Source: Diploptera punctata
Lineage: Eukaryota > Arthropoda > Insecta > Blattodea > Blaberidae
Length of the DNA: 64,000 nucleotides
Direction of reading: 5' to 3'
Assembly: GCA_030220185.1 (NCBI GenBank)
Contig: JASPKZ010003441.1
Location: 496,001 to 560,000 of the forward strand
Below, one piece after another: positions 34,801 through 46,000 of this stretch. Numbering within the stretch: position 1 is the stretch's first letter; every line of letters begins with the position of its first letter. Under the pieces are notes generated by a model. The model did no database searches. It was given only the letters and a program-made list of their open reading frames with translations, and was not told the origin of the DNA. Position numbers and translations under genes: made by a program.

Positions 34801-36950
34801 ACTACTTTATAAAGCCAGTAGGGCTTCTTTTGATATTTTTATTATTAATTTAACACTTTTCACTGAAGGATAAATTATATTTGAAGAGAAAAATTATATG
34901 CTAAGACAAGTTTGAACCCAGGACCTTTGGCTTTCTTGGCCAATGCTCTACATCTGGGTATAATTTTTCTCTTCAATATAATTATTCTTCAATGAGAATA
35001 ATAAAATAGAACATCGAAAGAAGCCCTGCTGGCTTTATAAAAGTAATGTTTAAATTCCCAATAAAATTTCTTCTTAAGAGAGAAGCTGCCATTTGCATAA
35101 TCAAAGCAAAGGCTCATAGCATTCAGCAATCGGGAATAAACAATATATAAAGAGAAAAATTTACATTTAGAGTGGTGTGCCCACATAGCTCAGAGGTAGA
35201 GCATTGGCCTAGAAAGCCGAAGGTGCTGGTTCAAACCCCCAGTGTAAGCATATAATTTTTCTCTTCAAATGTGATAAGATAATATTAAACTTTTATAAGG
35301 AAAATCACTATGAGGTTTAACTTAAGATTTAAATTAAAATTCTTCATATCCTTATGTAGCTGCTCAAATGTTTCACGATGCTGGGTGGGCACAGGTCGAA
35401 ATTTCATGAGAAAATTTCTTACCCCATGGGGACTCGAACCAGCACAAGTTCCATAACTCTGCACCAAGGCATCTTGCCTTAACCACTCAGCCATGTCACA
35501 GTGAGATGAGGTATAAAGAATTTTAATTTAAATCTTATGACAAAATAATTTCATCAAAATTACAATGGGAAGTACACTATGTATTTCCTCATTACAATAG
35601 GCGGATAGAAAGTGTTAATGTGATCTTTTTTCGGTTTATGCACCACTTTTGCAGAACCTTTACATATATTATGTATTCTTGTAATGTGTACGGAGAGGAG
35701 TACAGAATGAGTGTATGTTTGTGCAGTGTGAGGGATGAGGGGAGAAGGTGAAACCTAGTGCTGGCACTTTAGCTACTCCTGTCTATAGAAGACCAGGGGG
35801 TACTCCAAGTTTAATGTCCCCATTGTATGGTCAAATTACTATCAGTAGTACTACATGCCTTCTCAACATATGTACTGCAGAGGATTTGCAATTTAATGCA
35901 GGAATCTGGTGCATAATCTAGTGATTAAAATTGTACACTGGCATTTCTCTAGACCCCGAGATTGAACATTTTAGAATTAAATTAATTTTACAATTAAAAT
36001 TCTCAACACTGTCAGGTTTTTAACTTGGACCTACTAGTCAGGAAGCAAACATGTTACCATGTGAGCCACCATGGCAGACTAAAAACTATGTTGTATTCAT
36101 TTTTAAACATCTTAATGATGGATAAATTGAAGCTAAATATTTAGGAATCTACCTGGTCAAGAAATTAACTTGGAAAACCCATACTGAAAAAGTTTCTTTT
36201 ATGACAATCCGGCTGATTTCCATGAAGCTTCTCAGTAAGATAAATGTCTCCTGGAAGCGTTATGAGCGCTTCGCTGGATAAGGATGGTGGAAGGGCTGCT
36301 TCCTCTGAGCCTCCAAACATGCTCCTCTGGGTATCCACCCCCCAAGAGAGGGCTGCTTCTTCCGCTCTTCAAGCCCTACAAGTTTAGCTGTGCTATTCCT
36401 TGTCGCCCTGTTGACTGTTGAAGACTTGACGAAGATGTGGCCGCCTAATATGGATACAGACGCCATTCCTTCGTTGTGAGCTATACTTAGTTCCCCTCGC
36501 CTCTTACCCACCAGCAAGATTAACCTAAGTCAATCTTCCCCAGTAGAGTCGTCTAGTTCATCGGGTACTAAGCCCCCCCACCACGTCAAGGTGATAGCTC
36601 CTGGGGGCTACTCAGGGATTATGACGGGATGCCACGGTGAGTGAGTTTTGCGTATGTGCCACAAGCGGCGCTAGTGTAGAAGTAGCCTAGTGACATCTAA
36701 TATCATGTACTGGTACTATACAGAAAAAGAAGAAGAAGAACTATACTACTACAGCACCTCTGGTGTCAGAAATTATGAAACAGGTAGATGAAAAACAGCG
36801 CCATCTGGTGTCAGAAATTATGAAGCAGGTAGATGAAAAACAGCGACATCTGTTTGCCAAATTTGAAATTACATTGTACAACAGCGCCCTCAAACGTCGA
36901 ATTATGAAATTACATGTAACCAGCCACTTTTTTATTATTTTTATTATATA

Positions 36951-37018
<68 letters not shown>

Positions 37019-40000
37019 ATTTATACATATGCATTCATATTACAGGGAAAATGGAATGGGAAATAATGGGGAATGAAATGTAAAGAAATGTGTTAAATTA
37101 TATTTATTCATTTCGAATTAAGAAAATGCATTATGAACTCTTCCACAAACATACATTTGGCTTACTCTACACTTCTCTCACACATTTTATGCAATACAGT
37201 ATACAATATATATAAAAAAACATCTGTACAATAATAAATTAATAAACCTATTCTGATTGTTCTAAAATCAATTTGTTAACGACATGAGTTCTGTGCTAAG
37301 TTCCAGTTGTAATGTAAACAAACTTGCATAGGATATTACTTCACCGCCATTATCTATTGTGATAACCATGCTGCCACTTCACCTGCCATGACTTAAATGT
37401 GAACGGAACTGTCATCAATAGAAACATTGTTTTTAGGCATCATTGTATATTATAGGAAATAAGATAAAATTGTACCAATAATTAGGAACTTACATTTCTT
37501 CTTATTTATTTATGACTAAAAATTATATATACCTTATCCGCTGTTAGAATGATCCGAACATAAACAAATGCTCCACAATTACTGTCATATTGAAGGGGAG
37601 CACATGTGTGAAGTATATAATTCATTTTTGAAAAATAAATTATGCACTATAACTCAAATTGCATTTGCCACAAATTCATCACACTTATCGAAAGCATATT
37701 GCACACACTTCCTTTTTTTACTGGGAGTTACAACCTTACTACGTGTTTTTTCTTTCCGAGCACTATTATACTTACACATGACACACCGGTAACATCACAT
37801 GTTAAATTCACTATAACTTTTCCTCGAAGTTCTAGATACTTTTCACTAAAGTTGTGAAATACATTTAAAATAAGTTTTTTTTTACCACTAGTCGAAGGTT
37901 TGCCAGACTTTGTTTTACAATTTTAGATGGTAACAGAAGACTCAACACTTTCAGCCATGTTGTTGACTAAAGCATGACTCAAATACATCATCCATATGTA
38001 CTGAACTATTTTAAGTTGTCATTATTGACTAGATATATTTTTAGAATATTTTCTGTGTTTTGAATATTATTATTGTCATTTAAGAAGAATAACAAGTATT
38101 TTCAGACGATGTATTTTTAATTTAATGGAGGTAACTACTTTTCCGTATAACTTATTGCTTCTACATTGTATGTCGGTGTCAATAACCAATGAAAAGCGAG
38201 CAGGTCACATGGTTTTGTTTTGACGAGGATCACTTTAAGAGCAGATAGTATATTGGTCTATGTGCTTACCTAATCCGTTCTTTATGCCTTTTCCATGATG
38301 TCAACAAATCTTATTTAAAATTTCATTACGAGCAAAATATATGCCCTATGCTGACTCGCCTGTAAATTCTGTTATCACAACCTCAAAGAACTAATGTAGC
38401 ACAATTTTCACTGAACTGTTTGTAAATAATTTTATTATTATATAGAACCGGCCATTTTAAACAACTGAAATTCCAACGTATTCTGCATGCGTAACAGTAT
38501 AACAATGTTCATATGATTAATTACAATTTTAAAATTTTCCAATATAAATTATATATACATGTGCTAGATAATACTTTTACCCTCAGGGGTCCTCATCTAG
38601 AGGATATGTGGATGGCGACCACAAGGTGCCCAAGCTGAGCAAAACATTTCTTCCACTTACTTGTGTTTTGCACTCTTTTAACTTTACTATCTAACCTCCC
38701 TTGGTTAACTCTTGTTTTTTCGACCCCGACGCTATTAGGGCATCCGAGGGCTAGGGAGTCTTTCCTTTCTTCCATTTCTTCTTTCCTTTATTTTCTTTTC
38801 TTCTCCAGAAAAGCCTGACCAGAGGCTATAAGATGGCAGCCCCATCACTGGTCTTGCCTTCCTTTGGCCAGCAACCAATCGAAGGTACTATTATTATGCT
38901 TTCAAATCTTATATGAGAATTTTCCGGAAGGATCAAACTATTTACGCTGGAGGGAAAATGTTCTATAGGATCGTAACAGGCCTTGGCCTAATACTTGGAA
39001 GGAAGAAGAAGAAGAAGATAATACTTTTATTTTCTTTATTTCAAGTGTTATAAAGGGAACTATATTTTCTTACATGCTCAAAGATAAAATAGTTATTCGA
39101 CCAATGAAAACACAGTTACATCTTGTTTTTTTTACATTACAACTGGAACTTAATCGGAAGAGCAGCACTAAAGCAGCAATGTTAAAGCAACGACATTTCT
39201 ATGACCACGAAGGCAGTCTGATGTGTACATGAGCTAGATGGAATGTGATGTAAACTATGGCTTTATCTCACTTAACTTTAACTTCTCTCCTACACAATTT
39301 CTACAAATAATAATTATATCATAAGTAATAGCGTAGTTTATAATACGAGGCTTCAAGTTGAAAATATTAATTCAACAATGTAAAATGATTACATTATAAG
39401 CAAATTTTGGATGTCATTTTATGTCCAACATGCAATTTTTTTTTTTTTACTTTTCAGTGACATGGATTTATTTAAAATCTTAGCAGAAATTATGATTTTG
39501 TATTAATTGTGATAAAATAATAAGTACTTTTTTATGTCTTCCTCAATGAAAAATTTATTTTTATTCCAAAAACTTCATTAAATTTTAAAATCATAAAGCC
39601 TTTCAGAACTTATGTTTTCATCTTCGGCACGTAATTTGGTACCAAATGACTTTCAAAACACATTTCGTTTTTCTGCTTGAAGATGAAACATGTTTTGAAA
39701 GGTCTTCATGATTTCATTTCTTGAATAAAAATCAATTCAAATTCAGGAAGATGGATTAAAACAAGGTACTTGTATTATTATTTAAAAATAATTAATACAT
39801 AACCTCATTGTGTTAACAACAAATGTTAAATACAAAGTATTGAAAATTATGATCAGTGAACCTAGCTCATAATCAAATGTCAAAATAAAATTGTCCACAA
39901 TGGGCAATCTGCAACCATTTTGTTTACACAAAAATAATTCCACTCTCGGTTAAATTTACCGTAGTTTTTGATGCTAGTCCCTTCGCTGTTATTGAAGTAA

Positions 40001-43000
40001 GTGAAGAAATAAGTGCTAGTTACTTATGAAACCTAACTTTTTAATCAAATAAACTTTAAGTAACAACAACAACTTTAAGTAACAAAAGTATTTCATTCTA
40101 GCACTGAATTATTCAGATTAATCAAGATTATACAATTACTAAATATGACACATTAATATAATAAGGAATTTAAATATAATTTACTTGTTACACTACGAGA
40201 ATATTTATTTCTTACAATGTCTTTACATTTATACATGGTAATTTAGTGTAATGAATGTGCAGGCAGATCGAACGGATAATGTTTCCATTAAGCGCAGTGA
40301 GAATTTTTTCTAAGTCCCAGGCAGACACCTTGCACATGCACCAACAAATGCAAAGCGGTTTACTCTATGGAATAATGTGATGCAGCCCAACATTATACAT
40401 GCTATTTAACAAACCTTAAAGTTAACCTAATGCAATTTAAGCACTGTAACCTATGAAAGAATGCAATGCCCAAAAATAAATAGTAAGTTCTGAAATTCTA
40501 AAGTTCATATTCTATATTGGCTGCACTGTTGTATAGAATATTCATTCAAATCAATATGGCTGCCACGTCTTCATGTTACATATATAGTTAAATATCATAG
40601 AAAAATATGTTGAAATAATCGTTACTTAAAATTGTAAAATTTATTGTAAATAGTGGGAAACAATTTTAAAATATAACCTGTTGGTGCATGTGCGTGGTAG
40701 GTTTTCACCTGGGACATTAGAAAAAATTAGGAAAAACTGCACTTAAACCTAGCGTGAAATATTTTCAAAGTCCTATAGAACAACAGTGCGCATGCACCAG
40801 AATTTATAGAGCCAGCAATAACCCACAATCGATTATCATCCTCGATTACTATCAGTCGCTATGAAATTTAAATGACCAATATATGCAATAAATCCCCAAA
40901 TCTATGTTAAAAAATATATTAATAATATTAAAAATTACCAAACATTTATTAAAAATGGGTGTACACTTACTTATCACTCCCTAACGCTGATCCAACCAGT
41001 GATAACCCAAAACAGCAATACAAAAATCATAGACTAAGGAATATACTCTGTGGAGAAAATAGCAGTTAGCATCACAATATTGACTAACAGTTCATAATAT
41101 TCTGATTTGCATATTTAAATAAATACTTCAAAATTATAAAAATTGTTTGAAAGAGTTTAAAATATTAAATAATGTTAGTAAATACAGAAGAAGAGCTATA
41201 GTTTACAACAATATAACTGAAAAATCAAGTGCAGTTGAGCCAAAAATTCTCACTGTGCTTAATGGAAACATCAGCCAATCGAACTATATTGAGGCCATGT
41301 GCAGTCCCAGTTAGAAAAGAAAAAGATGGAATGGAACACTGAACAAGAAGTTAATTACATCACTAGCACTATCGAACTGATTGGTTCACGGGCACGTGGA
41401 CTAATGTTTTCCAATCATCTCCTGAATAATCTACTTCCCTCAAATCTAGGTTAATGTTATTCTCCCACCTCATTCTTGGTCTACCAACTGGGAGTTTTCC
41501 CACTTGTTTTCCTACAAAGAAGCTTCATTACCCCTCTTTCATTCCCTATTTGTGCCACATATCCTGTTCATTGCAGTCTCCACGAAATGATCCACACACA
41601 GCCTTTCTCTCTGGGGACACTTGCAGCAGTCTTATATCTGTCTTCCAGACTGCAAAATCTTAGCCATTTCGAACACCTGAAATTTGTTAAAAGATCATTT
41701 GTGTTACAACGTACTAGCATTGAAGTTTTGCAATGAAACTCATAACATATTTTTTACAATTATTAAATACATGTATCCATGTACTCAAATTGTCACATTG
41801 AAAGCTTTATATATATTATCAATTTTTAAATATATAATTATTTAAAAATATATTATTAAAATATATATAATTAATTTTAAAAATATATCATTACAATATA
41901 TATAATAATTTTAAAATATATCATTACAACTATCTTAAAATGTTATCTTTTCCCAGCAAATTATCGTTGAAAATAGATTCATCTTAAAATATTATTAATA
42001 TATGAATATGAATAATTTTAATATTAACGTATTTTTATATTTAATATTAAATACGAATTAAACAAAAACTTATTTTTAAATACCAAAACAAGTAATTTTA
42101 ACTCAAATATTTCAACTTTCGAAATATACATATATTGTAAATGAATGTTTCAAAATGTCTGAACTGTTACACAGATTTTTTAAAATAATATTTTGAATAT
42201 ATATAATATTCATATAATACAAATAAATACCTGTTAAGTTCTCGAGTGAAGCAGAAAAGTGGTTTGCCTCTTCCAATATAATTCTTGCAGCCTTGGTGCA
42301 CAACATTTCAAAAGCATTTTCGTTGTTTCAAGGACAGAAAAAATTCATTAATAACGTAATGGCTGACCATAGAGAAGATAGAGAACCGATGGCTGACCGG
42401 GATGCTTGCCTTGTGGCCTCGCAATTTGCATTTGTTTTTTTACTTTTAAATTCTGCTACAACGACCAAAGGCGCCACCGGGATTGAGCTACGGACACCAC
42501 ATAACGTAGTTACGTTACCATTGTAGATGACTCTGTACCAGCCGTGGCATCCCATCTAATCCCTGGGGGCTACTTACAGAAATCAATGCATGCATTAAAT
42601 GAAATATGTAAATTATATGATCTAAAGATTTCTGTAAGAAAAACCAAGACCATGGCTTTTAGAGGAAGAGATCCAGTGAGATCCAAAATTATTTTAGAAA
42701 ATCAAAGTATAGAACAGTTTCAAATATTTGGGCTGTGATGTTGGCTACAATGTGGAAAGAGATATTGACTCCAAAATAAATAAATTTCAGATGGTGTGTG
42801 GAACAATACAGAGAACATTCAAAAATAAAATTAGGAAAGAAACCAAGATAAAAATGTATAATGTTATGGCAGTTGCCACAATATTGTATGGATGTGAAAC
42901 TTGGGCTCCAATGAAAAAACAGAAGGATAGAATACAGACGGCGGAGATGAGGTTCCTAAGACAACTAAAAGGATGTACAAGACTTGATAGAATAAGAAAT

Positions 43001-46000
43001 GAGGATATAAGAGAAGAATTGAAAGTACAGCCTTTATTGGATAAGGTCACGAATTACAGACAGAAATGGATTGATCATATGGATGGAATGAGTAAGGAGA
43101 GATATCCATTATTAGCAAGACATTATCAAGCAAGAGGAAGACGTTGGGCTGATGCATTATGAAGTTGGAACGGGCAATTGCCTAATCCCTGGAGTGATGA
43201 TGATGAAAAAGTTTCTGAATCAGCACAAAAAGATTGAAACTTTTGAAGAGACTTACTGCCACAAAATGGGGTTGCTCAAGATCAACTTTAAACCATAAAG
43301 CCAGTTCTACATTATGGATCTGAAGTGCTAGTTACATCTCCCAACCATGTGAACAAATTGGAAAAAGTCCAAAATCAAGCTTTGAGAATAATTACTGGTG
43401 GTGTTAAAACAACACCAATATTAGTAATGCAGATCTTAACCAACAATAGACCTATACAGTATGTTATTGAAGAAAAAGGAATATTGTTATATGAAAAACT
43501 AAGAAGACTTCCATATCAGAACTACTGGAACAGCTACATAAATCAAAATAGACATATAAAAACTCAAGTAGGATTCATCCAAAAAATATTACAGACTAAA
43601 GAGAAAAATGAAATACCACAGATGGCACAAAAACTTATAACTCCAATATCTCCTCTCTAATTTGGCAGCATCAATTATTCATTAAACCTGACAGAAGAAA
43701 TTAACAAAAAAACTACAAGCTCAATAGTAATGAAACAATTAGCATTAAAAACAATCAACATTACATATTCAGAACAAATGTGGCTTCATGTCTATACAGA
43801 TGGGTCGCTAATGAATAGAGAAGCAGGAGCAGGAATAACGTGTAAACTCTTCTCATTTTACATCTCTCTTGGGAAATATACAACACATTATGACAAGCAA
43901 TACTTACAGCCCTACAACAATTGTTTCTTCATATCAATTCCTTCCAAAATGCTGTAATACTTTTTGACTCTAGAAAAATCTGAACAAAAATTTTGTTCTA
44001 CAATGGATTCCAGCACATTGTGGCATGGAAGGTAATGAGAAGGCTGATATGCTTGCAAAAAAAGTTACACTCATCCAACAGAGTAAGATCAATTACCTAT
44101 CTTACAAATCAGTGCAACTCTACACCAAAATGAAAATAAAATCCCATATAGCCAAACAAAATAAAAATCCAATGTGAAACCAAGATATGGAAGACATTAC
44201 TAGAACTAGATACAATACCAATTGCAGTTGCATCATTTCGTCTTGAAACTGGTCATGATTGCTTGGCAGCACATCTACATAGAATTGAGCTACTAGACTC
44301 TCCACACTGCATAGTATGCAAGGACACAAATACAACAATGAACAAGGATCACTTGATGTTCTGCACTGATCTTCAGAAAATAGTTGGAACACCATCCAAA
44401 TTGTTGAATATTATTGGGAAGCTGATGACAAATCAAGAGCTTCAGAACATTTGAATAATACTACTACTATGATGGACAAATTACATTTAAAAAGAAAAGT
44501 ATGTAATTGTCAATCAATATATAAAATATGTCCACCACTGTGGTCTCGAGGTAGCATGCTGCCTTGTCACACAGTGGGCCCGGGTTCGATCCCCGGTCGG
44601 GGCAGTTTTTCTGGGTGAGGTTTTTCCTCACCTGTAAGACAAATGTCAGGAAAACTTTAAGGCCCAAAACGGTCCCCAAAATCATATGGCCATCATCATC
44701 ATCATCATCCTTCACCGTTGTGAAAAGCAATGGGAAGGTACCACACCTACAATTCCCTAGTAAAACTGCAAGCATAGCATGAAATGCTATGATTGCAGTG
44801 AAAGACCTGCTCTCAGGCAGAATTACTATGGATGGATATAAAACATTTAGTGCAGTCTTCAATTTGTTAATATTTGGAAAATAATTAAATAGGTATGTAC
44901 AATCTCTTTTTTAAAGAGAAAAATTATACGCTCAGACCGGGACTTGAACCCGGGACCCTTGGTTTTCTAGTCCAAGTGCTCTACCATTTGAGCTACCTGA
45001 GCAAGTACCGATCTAAATGCAAATCTCTCTCTATATACGTTGTAATTGGTATTGAACCCGTTGTAATTGGTATTGAACCCGTTGTAATTGGTATTGAACC
45101 CGTTGTAATTGGTATTGAACCCGTTGTAATTGGTATTGAACCCGTTGTAATTGGTATTGAACCCGGGACCCTTGGTTTTCTAGTCCAAGTGCTCTACCAT
45201 TTGAGCTACCTGAGCAAGTACCGATCTAAACGCAAATCTCTCTCTATATACGTTGTAATTGGTATATAGAGAGAGATTTGCATTAGATCGGTACTTGCTT
45301 AGGTAGCTCAAATGGTAGAGCACTTGGACTAGAAGCGTATAATTTTTCTCTTTAAATATGATTTATCCATCATTGAGATGTATGAAATTAATAATAAAAA
45401 ACATGTACAATCTCTGTTCATTTAAATTATTTATTATTTGTCTTACCAGACCACATCTCTATTAATAATGTTCTTTTAATTAATTACATTCGGATGTTAA
45501 CATTTTGTAATTACAGTACAAAAGTCAAGCTTGTGTTGAAGGCGATTCTAGCCAATTGTCTTTAAGAAGACCACTTTTAGAGGAAGTTTTTGTTGTTTGG
45601 GTTAAAGAGGTTCTGTATTTTCAATGTTTTTATTTAAATTAGCATTTTCCAATCATACGGAGAACAAGAGGTCCAGGGTTCAAATCCCAGTTCGAATATT
45701 AATTTTCTTAATAATTAAATGAATCGTGATTTTTTCTTACCTCATACATCTATGTTTTTTTAAACACAGCACTGCAGTATCGGCGACACTTTGTCGTCAT
45801 CGTCAGCTGTTTTCACGACTTGTTAATGTTTTCAGTCGTGAAAACAGGTGACGATGACGACAAAGTGTCGCCGATACTGCAGTGCTGTGTTTAAAAAAAC
45901 ATAGATGTATGAGGTAAGAAAAAAATCACAATTCATTTAATTATTATTAATTGAACCTCATAATGTTAAAAATTCCCAAATTTAATATATAAATTAATTT

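Larger units (their letters stand above)
34210..34958 (-). mobile_element. Two minus-strand tRNA-like units, split by SINE-1
   Basis: tRNA-like remnants at 34260-34319 and 34900-34958 share the usual flanks (ATTATATTTGAA.AGAAAAATTATA). The body between them is interrupted by SINE-1 at 34432-34773. Both cloverleaves are missing parts. With the + copy at 35179 they repeat the minus, minus, plus arrangement of 23727-24692. Confidence 0.7.
44905..45400. mobile_element. tRNA-like array: two minus copies, a 21-bp minisatellite, one truncated plus copy
   Basis: Minus tRNA-like copies at 44930-45002 and 45158-45215 are separated by a 21-bp repeat (45044-45170). A truncated + copy at 45297-45338 faces them across a palindromic GGTATATAGAGAGAGATTTG junction near 45260. 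Same minus-to-plus arrangement as the other arrays. Confidence 0.75.

Noticed and set aside
39660..39720. Additional hammerhead ribozyme
   Set aside because: GCTTGAAGATGAAACATG...TTTTGAAAGGTC has an extra base in the core and no clear stem III; too degenerate to list as a ribozyme.
45044..45170. Possible CRISPR array
   Set aside because: The 21-bp units abut directly with no spacers, and this is a eukaryotic genome.
44895..45269. 124-codon open frame with VVIGIEP repeats
   Set aside because: It runs through tRNA-like sequences and the 21-bp minisatellite; the repeat keeps the frame open by chance.
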